NCBI RefSeq assembly: GCF_902706295.1
Contig: NZ_CACSJJ010000021.1
Location: 1-64,000 of the forward strand
Origin: Arthrobacter sp. 18067
GTDB lineage: Bacteria; Actinomycetota; Actinomycetes; Actinomycetales; Micrococcaceae
Direction of reading: 5' to 3'
Length of the DNA stretch: 64,000 nt
Part shown: in pieces, positions 7,956-17,258 of the stretch
Numbering within the stretch: position 1 is the stretch's first letter
How the letters are laid out: the number at the start of each line of letters is the position of its first letter
The notes under the pieces: model-generated
Seen by the model: the letters and a program-made list of their open reading frames with translations, nothing else
Databases searched by the model: none
Told to the model about the DNA's origin: nothing
Translations under genes and position numbers: made by a program

Positions 7956-9304
7956 ACGGCACCCGCTTCATGGCGCGGCTTATCCGCATGCTCTGCTGTG
8001 GACTCGTCCATCTCCACATGATGGAAGCAGATTCTGTCAATCCTCCGGCCATCCATCCTGGTCACAGTGAGCGTCCCGCCCACTGTGTCCACGACGTCGC
8101 CCGTCTTCGCAATGCGGCCGAGCTGGCTCATGACGTAACCACCCACGGTTTCATAGGCAGACTCGTCAGGAACTGTGAGATTGGGGATCTGCTCCGATAC
8201 TTCGTCCGGCCTGAGGAGCCCCGGGAAGTACCAGTCGCCGGACGCGCTCTGCAGCACTCCCGGACGGACCTTGTCGTGCTCGTCAGCGACTTCGCCGACA
8301 ATCTCCTCCACCAGGTCTTCCAAAGTGGTGATGCCCGCGGTCCCGCCGTACTCGTCCAGCACGACAGCAAGTTGAAGATTGCCCTCACGCAGTTCAGACA
8401 GCAGCGCATCCAGATGGATGGTCTCAGGAACCTGGAGGACGTCGGTCATGATCGCTCCGGCCTCCAGCTTGGCCCGACGCTCCGCCGGGACCGCCACGGC
8501 CTTCTTGACGTGCACCACTCCGCGGATGTCGTCCGTGGAATCACCGATGACAGGGAACCGTGAATATCCGGTTCGCCGCGCGGCGTCGAGGATGTCAGCC
8601 ACCGGCTGGTCGGCGTCGATCGTTTCCATGCGGATGCGTGGCGTCATGACGTCAGCCGCCGTGCGCCCGGAAAAGTTCAGGGTACGGGCCACGAAGTTGG
8701 CGGTACCGGCATCCAAGGTCCCCAGCTCAGCTGAACGCCTCACCAAGGAAGCAAGTTCAGCGGGGGTCCTTGCCCCGGAGATCTCCTCCTTGGCTTCCAG
8801 GCCGAACAGGTTCAACACCTTGTTCGAGAAACCATTCAGGACCACGATGGCCGGCTTGAAGACGGCCGTGAACATCAGCTGCGGACGTGCCAGTCGTTTC
8901 CCCAAAGGGAACGCCAGGGCAATGGCCATGTTCTTGGGAACCAGCTCACCCAGAAGCATCGACAGGAGCGTGGCGAATGCCATGGCCACAATCAGCGCGA
9001 CCGAATGTGCCGCTTCCGTGGAAAGGCCCAGCAGGCCGAGCGGGCCCAAGAGCAACTGCCCCACCGATGGTTCCATCACAAACCCTGTCAGCAACGTGGT
9101 CAGGGTGATGCCCAACTGGCAGCTCGAGAGCTGGGTGGAGAGCGATTTGAGGCACTTCAGCAGCGGCGCGGCCGCGTGGTCGCCGTTGTCAACCGCACGC
9201 TGAACGCTCGCTTGGTCCAACGCAACAAGGGAAAACTCAACTGCTACAAAGAAGCCGGTGCCCAGGATCAAGGCAAAGCCGGCGAGAAGAAGAATCCATT
9301 CCAC
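7952..9304 (-). CDS. CNNM/CBS-pair membrane protein with CorC_HlyC domain
   Basis: The 450-residue protein is a longer paralogue of the downstream gene. It has a CNNM domain (MEWILLLAGFALILGTGFFVAVEFSLVALD; LGELVPKNMAIA), two CBS motifs (DVMTPRIRMETID; LQLAVVLDEYGGTAGITTLEDLVEEIVGE) and a C-terminal CorC_HlyC domain ending near GGTLTVTRMDGRRIDRI. It is likely involved in divalent-cation efflux at the plasma membrane. Start is GTG 9304, with GGAGTG about 10 bases upstream. Tandem long and short paralogues suggest a heteromer. Confidence 0.88.
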   Translation of the reverse strand: MEWILLLAGFALILGTGFFVAVEFSLVALDQASVQRAVDNGDHAAAPLLKCLKSLSTQLSSCQLGITLTTLLTGFVMEPSVGQLLLGPLGLLGLSTEAAHSVALIVAMAFATLLSMLLGELVPKNMAIALAFPLGKRLARPQLMFTAVFKPAIVVLNGFSNKVLNLFGLEAKEEISGARTPAELASLVRRSAELGTLDAGTANFVARTLNFSGRTAADVMTPRIRMETIDADQPVADILDAARRTGYSRFPVIGDSTDDIRGVVHVKKAVAVPAERRAKLEAGAIMTDVLQVPETIHLDALLSELREGNLQLAVVLDEYGGTAGITTLEDLVEEIVGEVADEHDKVRPGVLQSASGDWYFPGLLRPDEVSEQIPNLTVPDESAYETVGGYVMSQLGRIAKTGDVVDTVGGTLTVTRMDGRRIDRICFHHVEMDESTAEHADKPRHEAGAV

Positions 9305-9793
9305 TTAGCGCATCACTCCATGAGTGGGCGCGTGCAATGGGGGGAAGGCCTGTGGCGCGGGAAGTCGCCCCGGCGGAGGCTGATCGGGCCCCGCGGACGC
9401 GTGGTCCGTGGAACCACCGGCTGTGAGCGCCGGCGCGTGATGGGCATGTGAACGGGTATTGCCGGCTCGACGGGCACGCTGCGCGGAGTTGCCAGATTGG
9501 CTCCCCCGACAGTTCCCAGGCCGGCACCTAGATTTACTGTCCATAAGGGTTCCAGTCTACAGTCCAGCGGCCGAGCGCCTCCAACGGCGGGCTTAACTCC
9601 GCGACAAAAAATAAGAGGTTCCCCACTAAGTCAGCCGCAACATGATTTAGGTCACCACTATTGGCAGTTAACCAACGATCCTAACTAGACTGTCAGGGGT
9701 CTGAGTTCGCGGGACCCGGACCCTGTCCCATTGTTGCGGAAAAGCAACCTTGGCCAGCGGGAAAACAACACTCATGGAAGAGGCGTATTTCAA
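9305..9793. other. Intergenic region between CNNM gene and kgd
   Basis: These 489 bases separate divergent genes and contain no convincing CDS. An AT-richer stretch (about 9600-9700) carries TTGGCA at 9661 and TAGACT at 9686, a possible but non-ideal promoter for kgd (spacer 19). A leftward open frame (9305-9544) has low-complexity composition and is not supported as a gene. Confidence 0.5.
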
Positions 9794-12700
9794 GTGCCAG
9801 AGCAGCCCAGCCACCGTCTACCAGAGGAATTTGGCGGAAACGAGTGGCTCGTTGACGAACTGTACGAGCGGTACCAACAGGACAAGAATTCGGTCGACAC
9901 CAAGTGGTGGCCGCTCTTTGAATCCTTTGCTTCTGCTGACGGCACTTCTTCCAACGGAACCTCCGCAGCTCCAGCAGCTGCCAATCCCCCTACCCAAGTA
10001 CTTCCCGTGGTAGCTCCGGCTGCAGCGGCTCCGGCACCGGCGCCGGCCGCTCCTGCAGCGGCCCCCGCCGCGGAACCTGCTGCACCGGCGGCTCCCGCCC
10101 CGGCGAAGAAGGCACCGGCCACTGTTGCCCGGGACGGAGCAAAGAAGCCCGCTGCCGGCACCACTGCCCAGCCCATTCCTGCCCAGTTGCCCAAGAGCAC
10201 CAAGGCCCCCACCGCGCCCGAGGAAGACGTCGTTTCCGTTCTCCGGGGTCCGGCCAAGGCCATCGCCACCAACATGGTGACCAGCTTGGAAGTACCTACC
10301 GCCACGAGCGTCCGGGCAGTTCCCGCCAAGCTGCTCATCGACAACCGGGTGGTCATCAACTCCAACCTTGCACGGGCCCGCGGTGGCAAGGTCTCCTTCA
10401 CGCACCTCATCGGATACGCCGTTGTTCGCGCACTTTCCCAGTTCCCGTCGATGAACGTCTACTACGACGAAATCGATGGCAAGCCGAGCGCCGTGCAGCC
10501 GGCACACGTCAACTTTGGCATCGCGATTGACATGCCCAAGCCCGACGGCACCCGCCTCCTGATGGTTCCCAACATCAAGAAGGCGGAGACCATGGACTTC
10601 GCCGAGTTCTGGCACACCTACGAGGACCTCATCAAGCGTGCCCGCAACGGCAAGCTGACGGCAGATGACCACGCAGGCACCACCGTTTCGCTGACCAACC
10701 CCGGCGGTATCGGTACCGTTCACTCGGTGCCGCGCCTCTCCAAGGGGCAGGCTGCCATCATCGGCGTCGGCGCCCTTGACTACCCGGCAGAGTTCCAGGG
10801 TGCCAGCGAGAAGATCATTGCCCAGAACGCCATCAGCAAGATCCTCACCCTTACCTCCACCTACGATCACCGCGTGATCCAGGGTGCCGGCAGTGGTGAG
10901 TTCCTCAAGCTTGTCCACCAGCTCCTGCTCGGTGCTCAGAACTTCTACGATGAGATCTTCGAAGCCCTGCGTATCCCGTACGAGCCCGTCCGCTGGAGCC
11001 CGGACCTCCAGGTGGATCCTGCCGACGAGATCAATAAGGTTGCCCGCATCCAGCAGCTGATCCACTCCTACCGCGTGCGCGGCCACCTGATGGCGGATAC
11101 CGATCCCCTGGAGTACGTGCAGCGCAAGCACCCCGACCTGGACGTGCTGACCTATGGCCTGACCCTGTGGGACTTGGACCGCGAATGGCCCACCGGCGGT
11201 TTCGGCGGCAAGCCGCAGCTCAAGTTCCGCGACATCCTCGGGGTTCTGCGTGACGCTTACTGCCGCACCACGGGCATCGAGTACATGCACATCCAGGAGC
11301 CAGCGGAACGCAAGTGGTTCCAGGACCAACTGGAGCACCCTTACTCCAAGCCGAGCCGTGAAGAACAGCTGCGCATTGTGTCCAAGCTCAACGCCGCGGA
11401 GGCTTTCGAGACGTTCCTGCAGACCAAGTTCGTCGGCCAGAAGCGATTCTCCCTCGAGGGCGGCGAGTCCCTGATTCCGCTGCTCGACGCCGTCATCTCG
11501 GACGCAGCCGACGACGGACTGGACGAGGTTGCCATCGGCATGGCACACCGCGGCCGCCTCAATGTGCTGACCAACATCGCCGGCAAGACCTACGCACAGG
11601 TCTTCCGCGAGTTCGAGGGCACCCAGGACCCGCGCTCCGTCCAGGGCTCGGGCGACGTCAAGTACCACCTCGGTACCGAAGGCACCTTCACCTCGGACAA
11701 CGGCAAGCAGACCAAGGTCTACCTCGCCGCCAACCCGTCGCACCTGGAAGCTGTGGACTCCGTCCTTGAGGGCATCGTCCGCGCCAAGCAGGACCGGTTG
11801 GACCAGGGCGAGTCGTTCCCCGTCCTGCCAATCATGGTCCACGGTGACGCCGCGTTCGCCGGCCAGGGTGTCGTGGCTGAAACCCTCAACCTCTCGCAGC
11901 TGCGTGGCTACCGCACCGGCGGTACCATCCACGTGATCGTCAACAACCAGGTTGGCTTCACCACGGCGCCGTCGTCATCGCGTTCGTCCACGTACTCCAC
12001 GGACGTTGCCAAGATGATCCAGGCCCCGGTGTTCCATGTGAACGGCGATGACCCTGAAGCCGTGGTGCGTGTTGCGCAGCTCGCCTACGAGTTCCGTCAG
12101 CGTTTCCACAAGGACGTCGTCATCGACATGGTCTGCTACCGCCGTCGCGGCCACAACGAAGGCGACGACCCCTCGATGACCCAGCCGCTCATGTACAACC
12201 TGATCGAAGCCAAGCGCTCCGTCCGCAAGTTGTACACCGAGTCGCTCATCGGCCGTGGCGACATCACCGAGGAAGAAGCAGAGCAACTGCTCCGCGACTA
12301 CCAGGAACGCCTCGAGCGTGTCTTCGCTGAGACGCACGCAGCGCAGACCTCGCCGATCCCGATCATCACCGCGGATTCCGCGGCGGTCTCGGACATCGAG
12401 CGTCCCATCGCCCAGCAGGCCGACTTCGGGACCAACTCCCCCGCGTCCACCGCCATTTCCGCTGACACCCTTGCACGCATCGGCAAGGCGCACCTGGAAA
12501 TTCCGGATGGCTTCACGGTCCACTCCAAGCTCAAGCAGCTCCTGGAAAAGCGCGAACAGATGTCCCGTGAAGGCGGCATCGACTGGGGCTTCGGCGAAAT
12601 TGCAGCTTTCGGCTCGCTGATCATGGAAGGCGTACCTGTTCGTTTGGCTGGCCAGGACTCCCGCCGTGGCACGTTCGTGCAGCGTCACGCCGTGTTCCAT

Positions 12701-13597
12701 GACCGCGCCAACGGCAACGAGTGGCTGCCGCTGGGCAACCTTTCTGATGACCAGGCCAAGCTGTGGATCTACGACTCCCTGCTGTCCGAATACGCAGCCA
12801 TGGGCTTCGAATACGGCTACTCAGTGGAGCGCCCGGATGCCCTGGTCCTGTGGGAAGCCCAGTTCGGTGACTTCGTCAACGGCGCCCAGACCATCATTGA
12901 TGAGTTCATTTCCTCGGCAGAACAGAAGTGGGGCCAGCGCTCCTCGCTGGTGCTCATGCTCCCGCACGGCTACGAAGGCCAGGGCCCGGACCACTCGTCG
13001 GCACGCATCGAGCGCTTCCTGCAGATGTGCGCCGAGGACAACATGATCGTGGCCAACCCCACCACCGCGGCCTCGCACTTCCACCTGTTGCGCCGCCAGG
13101 CCTACAGCCGTCCGCGCAAGCCGTTGATCATCTTCACGCCGAAGCAGCTGCTGCGCCTCAAGGGCGCCGCGTCCGCCGTCGAAGACTTCACCACGGGCGG
13201 CTTCCGGCCGGTCATTGCCGATCCGGAAGTACAGCCGGCAAACGTGGACCGGGTCATCCTGGTCTCGGGTCGCTTGTACTACGACCTCCTGTCCAACCGA
13301 CAGAAGTCCGGCGATACCTCCACCGCGATTATCCGCGTGGAGCAGCTGTACCCGCTGCCCAAGGCTGAGATTGACGCCGAGCTGGCCAAGTACCCGAACG
13401 CTGACATCGTCTGGGCACAGGATGAGCCTGCCAACCAGGGTCCGTGGCCGTTCATGGGCCTGAACCTGGCACCGGAGCTTGACCGCAAGCTGCGCTTGGT
13501 CTCGCGCCCGGCTTCGGCCTCCACGGCTGCCGGTTCCATGAAGCGCCACGCCGCTGAGCAGGATGCCCTGATCAAGCAGGCATTCGAACGCAAGTAA
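9794..13597 (+). CDS. kgd: Multifunctional 2-oxoglutarate decarboxylase/dehydrogenase E1 with fused E2 acyltransferase domain
   Basis: The 1,267-residue TCA-cycle enzyme is of the actinobacterial Kgd/SucA type. In order: a short OGDH N-terminal helix (LPEEFGGNEWLVDELYERY); an Ala/Pro linker (about 40-140); an E2-like succinyltransferase core with DHRVIQGA near 358; then the E1 part with LNVLTNIAG, the ThDP/Mg motif GDAAFAGQGVV (about 684) ending in VNNQVGFTT; and the C-terminal transketolase-like domain. It decarboxylates 2-oxoglutarate and, with Lpd and an E2, yields succinyl-CoA. It lacks a lipoyl domain. Start GTG 9794 gives the family N-terminus MPEQPSHRLPEEFGG and follows GGAAGAGG; an upstream TTG at 9731 would add 21 unconserved residues. 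Confidence 0.95.
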   Translation: MPEQPSHRLPEEFGGNEWLVDELYERYQQDKNSVDTKWWPLFESFASADGTSSNGTSAAPAAANPPTQVLPVVAPAAAAPAPAPAAPAAAPAAEPAAPAAPAPAKKAPATVARDGAKKPAAGTTAQPIPAQLPKSTKAPTAPEEDVVSVLRGPAKAIATNMVTSLEVPTATSVRAVPAKLLIDNRVVINSNLARARGGKVSFTHLIGYAVVRALSQFPSMNVYYDEIDGKPSAVQPAHVNFGIAIDMPKPDGTRLLMVPNIKKAETMDFAEFWHTYEDLIKRARNGKLTADDHAGTTVSLTNPGGIGTVHSVPRLSKGQAAIIGVGALDYPAEFQGASEKIIAQNAISKILTLTSTYDHRVIQGAGSGEFLKLVHQLLLGAQNFYDEIFEALRIPYEPVRWSPDLQVDPADEINKVARIQQLIHSYRVRGHLMADTDPLEYVQRKHPDLDVLTYGLTLWDLDREWPTGGFGGKPQLKFRDILGVLRDAYCRTTGIEYMHIQEPAERKWFQDQLEHPYSKPSREEQLRIVSKLNAAEAFETFLQTKFVGQKRFSLEGGESLIPLLDAVISDAADDGLDEVAIGMAHRGRLNVLTNIAGKTYAQVFREFEGTQDPRSVQGSGDVKYHLGTEGTFTSDNGKQTKVYLAANPSHLEAVDSVLEGIVRAKQDRLDQGESFPVLPIMVHGDAAFAGQGVVAETLNLSQLRGYRTGGTIHVIVNNQVGFTTAPSSSRSSTYSTDVAKMIQAPVFHVNGDDPEAVVRVAQLAYEFRQRFHKDVVIDMVCYRRRGHNEGDDPSMTQPLMYNLIEAKRSVRKLYTESLIGRGDITEEEAEQLLRDYQERLERVFAETHAAQTSPIPIITADSAAVSDIERPIAQQADFGTNSPASTAISADTLARIGKAHLEIPDGFTVHSKLKQLLEKREQMSREGGIDWGFGEIAAFGSLIMEGVPVRLAGQDSRRGTFVQRHAVFHDRANGNEWLPLGNLSDDQAKLWIYDSLLSEYAAMGFEYGYSVERPDALVLWEAQFGDFVNGAQTIIDEFISSAEQKWGQRSSLVLMLPHGYEGQGPDHSSARIERFLQMCAEDNMIVANPTTAASHFHLLRRQAYSRPRKPLIIFTPKQLLRLKGAASAVEDFTTGGFRPVIADPEVQPANVDRVILVSGRLYYDLLSNRQKSGDTSTAIIRVEQLYPLPKAEIDAELAKYPNADIVWAQDEPANQGPWPFMGLNLAPELDRKLRLVSRPASASTAAGSMKRHAAEQDALIKQAFERK

Positions 13598-13602
13598 AGC
13601 GA

Positions 13603-13648
13603 AACTGCCCGGCCTGAGGAGCGAATGCGCGCCTCAGGCCGGGCAGTT
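13603..13648 (+). terminator. Intrinsic terminator after kgd
   Basis: A perfect 17-bp stem (AACTGCCCGGCCTGAGG at 13603-13619 with its complement at 13632-13648) is followed by CTGTTT. It starts 5 bases after the kgd stop codon. Confidence 0.9.
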
Positions 13649-13736
13649 CTGTTTAATGGGACAGGTACCCGGTTCCAGAACCGGCCGATGATCCGGCAAA
13701 CCGGGCAAGGTCCGTAACGAGTGTGAAGAGGTAACC

Positions 13737-14336
13737 GTGGAAGACAGGAAGCTGCGCATCGCGGCTGTAGGAGATGAACTGCTCGCGGGCCTGGGGGATC
13801 CCCGCGCATTGGGTTGGCTCGGACGAGTGCTGGCCCGCACGCCCCAGGACTCCGTCGTGGTGGAAAGCTTCCCGCTCCCCTGCCCCATGGAAGGCACAGA
13901 GGGCTTGGCCGCCCGCTGGCAGGACGAAGCCGGAAGGCGCTTCAGCGATACCCACGAGAACCGCCTGGTCATCGGCCTCTCTGGGCGGGACCTGGAGTTT
14001 GGCCTGTCCACGGCGCGCAGCCGCTTGAACCTGGCCAACATCCTCGACGGCGCCTCCCACAGCAGCGTGGAGGTCTTTGTGGTGGGCCCACCCCCCACCC
14101 TGGACCCGGCACGGAACAAACGCCTCGCTGAACTCAACACGGCCTTTGCCGATGTCACCACCAGACGGAACCACCATTACGTTGACACGTTCTCCCCCTT
14201 GCTCAATCATGAGCAGTGGAGGACGGACCTCGCAGCCAATGGGGGAACACCGGGCCAGGCAGGCTACGGATTGATTGCGTGGCTGGTCCTGCACCGCGGC
14301 TGGTTCCAGTGGCTTAATATCGCTCAACCGGAGTAG
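13737..14336 (+). CDS. SGNH/GDSL-fold protein with degenerate active site
   Basis: The 199-residue protein has the layout of an SGNH hydrolase: beta-strand plus block I (IAAVGDELLAG, residues 8-18), block III (IGLSGRDLEFG, 79-89) and block V (NGGTPGQAGYG, 168-178). The catalytic positions are replaced: block I Ser is Glu14, the block III Asn is Arg, and the block V Asp/His pair is Asn168/Thr171. It is therefore probably not an esterase. There is no signal peptide. Start is GTG 13737. The following lipoprotein gene begins 2 bases after the stop, so the pair is likely co-expressed. Confidence 0.7.
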   Translation: MEDRKLRIAAVGDELLAGLGDPRALGWLGRVLARTPQDSVVVESFPLPCPMEGTEGLAARWQDEAGRRFSDTHENRLVIGLSGRDLEFGLSTARSRLNLANILDGASHSSVEVFVVGPPPTLDPARNKRLAELNTAFADVTTRRNHHYVDTFSPLLNHEQWRTDLAANGGTPGQAGYGLIAWLVLHRGWFQWLNIAQPE

Positions 14337-14338
14337 CC

Positions 14339-15610
14339 ATGACGCGGAACATGCAGGTTTCTGTCAGAGCAACAGTCACAGCGGTCGTTGTTGCAGCAGT
14401 GGCAGCCACAGTTTCCTGCAGTTCCGGTCCTCCCGCTCCCGCCACTTCGTCCACGGCGCCTGCATCGTCCACACCGTCGTCGGCCACCACATCTTCCGCC
14501 GCGCTGCTCCCGTTCGACGCGGCCACTTTGCGTGCCGAATTCGAACGCACGGCAAAAGAACTCCTGGTCCCCGGTGCCGTGGTGCTGCTGCAGACTCCCG
14601 AAGGATCACTGACCGCGTCGTACGGCACGGGGACCCGCGGCGCTGACCGCCCGGTCTCTGCCCAGGACCACATACGGGTAGGTTCCGTCACCAAGACCTG
14701 GACCACCACAGTCATTCTGCAACTGGTGCAGGAAGGCAAGCTTTCTCTGGCCGATCCTGTGTCGAAGTACCGTCCCGACGTCCCCAACGGCGAGGCGATC
14801 ACCTTGGAACAGATGCTGACCATGCGCAGCGGCCTGTTCAACTACACCGAGACCCTTGAACTCAACACGGCCATGGACCAGGATCCACAAAGAGTGTGGC
14901 AGCCCGAAGAACTCCTTGCCCTGGCCTTCGCCCATCCGCCGTACTTCGAGCCGGGCCAAGGCTTCCATTACTCCAACACGAACACGGTTCTCCTGGGGCT
15001 GATCGCCGAAAAGTCGGAAGGAAAGCCGCTCGGAACGCTGTTCAAGGAACGGATCTTCGAGCCACTCGGACTAAAGGGAACGGTCTTCCCCGAGGTTTCG
15101 TCCAACGCGATTCCGGAGCCCCATCCCCAAGGCTATTTCTACGGGGACAACGTCCTGACCATGACCAATCCGGCCCTTCCCGAGGACATGCAGAAGGAAG
15201 CAACGGCCGGCACTCTGGCGCCAAGCGATGTCACCGACGTCAATCCATCGTGGGCTTGGGCCGCGGGGTCGGGCATATCTACAGCCGAGGACCTTAAGGT
15301 TTTGGGTGAGGCCCTGGTCAACGGCAAACTTCTTAAACCGGAACTGCAGCAGAAGCGGCTTGAAAGCGTCACGCCTACCAACCCGGACAACCCAGCCGGC
15401 GCTTCCTATGGTTTGGGAATTGCAAAGTTCGGTAACTTGTACGGGCACACCGGCGAGTTGCCGGGCTTCAATACCTTCATGGGTCAAGACCCCGTCAATT
15501 CAGTGTCGTTGGTTGTGTGGACCAATCTGGCGCCCGCTGCCGACGGCCGGGACCCTGCGACCACCATTGCACGCACGCTGATCGGAAAGTTGTACCGCCC
15601 GGCTGCCTGA
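14339..15610 (+). CDS. Beta-lactamase-fold serine hydrolase, lipoprotein (D,D-peptidase/class C-like)
   Basis: The 423-residue exported protein has a signal with lipobox-like VSC (Cys27) and a Ser/Thr/Pro-rich linker to about residue 55. The beta-lactamase/PBP4-like catalytic domain follows, with SVTK (nucleophile Ser116, Lys119), YSN in FHYSNTN and HTG in YGHTGELPGF. These three motifs define class C beta-lactamase-like serine hydrolases, which include D-alanyl-D-alanine carboxypeptidases and esterases. True antibiotic hydrolysis is not implied. It lies 2 bases downstream of the degenerate SGNH gene. Confidence 0.88.
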   Translation: MTRNMQVSVRATVTAVVVAAVAATVSCSSGPPAPATSSTAPASSTPSSATTSSAALLPFDAATLRAEFERTAKELLVPGAVVLLQTPEGSLTASYGTGTRGADRPVSAQDHIRVGSVTKTWTTTVILQLVQEGKLSLADPVSKYRPDVPNGEAITLEQMLTMRSGLFNYTETLELNTAMDQDPQRVWQPEELLALAFAHPPYFEPGQGFHYSNTNTVLLGLIAEKSEGKPLGTLFKERIFEPLGLKGTVFPEVSSNAIPEPHPQGYFYGDNVLTMTNPALPEDMQKEATAGTLAPSDVTDVNPSWAWAAGSGISTAEDLKVLGEALVNGKLLKPELQQKRLESVTPTNPDNPAGASYGLGIAKFGNLYGHTGELPGFNTFMGQDPVNSVSLVVWTNLAPAADGRDPATTIARTLIGKLYRPAA

Positions 15611-15640
15611 TTTTCCACAGACCCTTGCCCCCGAAAGATT

Positions 15641-15678
15641 CGCGATATATCGTGAATTCATCAACGCGATATATCGCA
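15641..15678. promoter_or_regulatory. Twin palindromes, putative PadR operator
   Basis: Two copies of the palindrome CGATATATCG (15643-15652 and 15667-15676) lie 24 bases apart centre to centre, each preceded by CG. They are immediately upstream of the DUF4097 gene, with its ribosome binding site GGAGGGA at 15683. A PadR regulator is encoded second in the operon, so autoregulation is a reasonable inference. Confidence 0.65.
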
Positions 15679-15691
15679 ATCCGGAGGGATC

Positions 15692-16540
15692 ATGTCTGAC
15701 GAACTATGGACCGTAACGGGTCCGCAAACCATTGATGTGGACGATGTCCGCTCTCTCAGGCTGGGGATCGTCAAGGGCCGCTTTGATGTCATGACCCATG
15801 ACGAACCATTCGTCCGCATCGAAGTCAGCGAGATCACCGGCGACCCGCTGACGGTGACGCTGGTGGACGGACGCCTGGAAGTGCGCCATCAGCTGCAAGG
15901 GCCGCAGGGTTGGTTCCGCAACCTGATGGGGACCGTCAACAACACCAGCACCAACTCGGTGGTGGTGGGGATCGCCCTTCCGCCCGGCATCGACGTCGAA
16001 GCGGGAACGGTCAGCGGCGACGGCATGGTCTCCGGGATCAGTGGACGGACGCGACTGAACACCGTCTCCGGCTCTGTCTTGGCGGACGGCACCAGTGGCG
16101 AACTGCACGTGAACACCGTCAGCGGGGAGGTCATCGCCAGGAACCACGACGGCGTCCTGACCGCCAAGAGCGTGTCAGGCGAGGTGACCGCTTCGGGAAA
16201 GTTCAAGAACATCCGGGCCAACACCGTTAGTGGCGACCTCAGCTTCGATCTCCAGGACTACACCAACGACCTCGGGGCCAACTCCGTTTCCGGCGACCTG
16301 ACCATCCGGCTGCCCCATGATGTCGGCCTTGACATCGTGGCAAAATCAGCCAGCGGGACCGTGGTCATCGACGATCAGATGTATGCCCAGCCCGGCAGCA
16401 ACGTGCACACGATCGTCGGCCCGGACGAACGGCTCATGGTGGTGCGCACCAATACAGTCTCCGGCAAGACGTACATCATGCACGGGTCGGCGCCGGCAGC
16501 GGACAACAACCACCACGTCCCCGGCGAAGCGGGCCTCTGA
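15692..16540 (+). CDS. DUF4097 family beta-strand repeat protein
   Basis: The 282-residue soluble protein is built of short beta-strand repeats. The phrase [T/S][V/A]SG recurs about eight times between residues 105 and 260 (GTVSGDG, NTVSGSV, NTVSGEV, KSVSGEV, NTVSGDL, NSVSGDL, KSASGTV, NTVSGKT), as expected for the adhesin-like beta-solenoid of DUF4097. No signal peptide or membrane helix is seen. Family members typically sit next to PadR regulators, as here, where its TGA overlaps the PadR ATG. Molecular function is unknown. Confidence 0.85.
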   Translation: MSDELWTVTGPQTIDVDDVRSLRLGIVKGRFDVMTHDEPFVRIEVSEITGDPLTVTLVDGRLEVRHQLQGPQGWFRNLMGTVNNTSTNSVVVGIALPPGIDVEAGTVSGDGMVSGISGRTRLNTVSGSVLADGTSGELHVNTVSGEVIARNHDGVLTAKSVSGEVTASGKFKNIRANTVSGDLSFDLQDYTNDLGANSVSGDLTIRLPHDVGLDIVAKSASGTVVIDDQMYAQPGSNVHTIVGPDERLMVVRTNTVSGKTYIMHGSAPAADNNHHVPGEAGL

Positions 16541-17145
16541 TGCCTCCGGTCTTCGCCCATGGAGCCTTGCGCCTGTATCTTCTGGCACTGCTCGAGACTG
16601 GCCCCAAACACGGATACGAACTGATTAAGGCCCTCGGCGACCGCTTCGGCGGTACGTATTCGCCCAGCGCGGGAACCATCTATCCGCGTCTGGGCAAGCT
16701 GGAAGAAGAAGGCCTCGTCGCAACTGAGACTGAGGGCCGCCGCACCAAATACTTCATCACCGATGCGGGCCGCGCCGAACTTGATGGGCGGCGCGAGGAA
16801 TTGGCTGACGTAGAAGACACCATCTCGGCCTCGGTCAGGAGGCTCGCGGACAACCTGCGGGACGACATCCGGACCAACATGCGTGGCCTGCGGGCAGACC
16901 TGGCGGCCACCGCGGAAGCGGCGCGCACCAGCGCGACTTTCCGAAGCCGTACCGCGGGCTACACTCCAGATGGCCAGCGCATGCTGAAGGAGGCCGAGTT
17001 GATGGTTCAGGCTTTCAGGGACGATATCCGCATCGAGCTGCGCCAACACGGCGCCTCGCATCCGTTGACGCCCGTGGCACTTGAAACCGTGCGCACCGTG
17101 TTGGACCAGGCCCGTATCTCCATTCGGAATTCGTTGCGGAATTGA
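16540..17145 (+). CDS. PadR family transcriptional regulator
   Basis: The 201-residue protein has the PadR winged helix at its N-terminus (LRLYLLALLETGPKHGYELIKAL; SAGTIYPRLGKLEEEGLV; GRRTKYFITDAGRAEL), followed by a helical dimerisation and effector region. Start ATG 16540 overlaps the preceding stop by one base, so the two proteins are made together. It probably represses its own operon through the twin palindromes at 15641-15678. Inducer unknown. Confidence 0.9.
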   Translation: MPPVFAHGALRLYLLALLETGPKHGYELIKALGDRFGGTYSPSAGTIYPRLGKLEEEGLVATETEGRRTKYFITDAGRAELDGRREELADVEDTISASVRRLADNLRDDIRTNMRGLRADLAATAEAARTSATFRSRTAGYTPDGQRMLKEAELMVQAFRDDIRIELRQHGASHPLTPVALETVRTVLDQARISIRNSLRN

Positions 17146-17258
17146 CCTCTTTCCGGATCTGGCCTGTTCACCACCGCGCCCGGTTCGCGACGCGGCACCC
17201 GGATGTGCGAAACTGGAGGGCAGCTCTATTGAGTATCAATCATTGAAGGAGGCCAGCT

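Noticed and set aside
9305..9544. Leftward 79-codon frame ending directly before the CNNM gene
   Set aside because: Composition is low-complexity (Arg, Ser, Pro, His), there is no recognised motif and no clear ribosome binding site.
9818..11932. A 704-codon open frame opposite kgd
   Set aside because: It is the antisense image of the high-GC kgd coding sequence; it has no family motifs and no ribosome binding site, while kgd is certain.
12928..13549. Additional open frames within the kgd 3' part
   Set aside because: Overlapping frames in GC-rich codons; no independent start signals or motifs.
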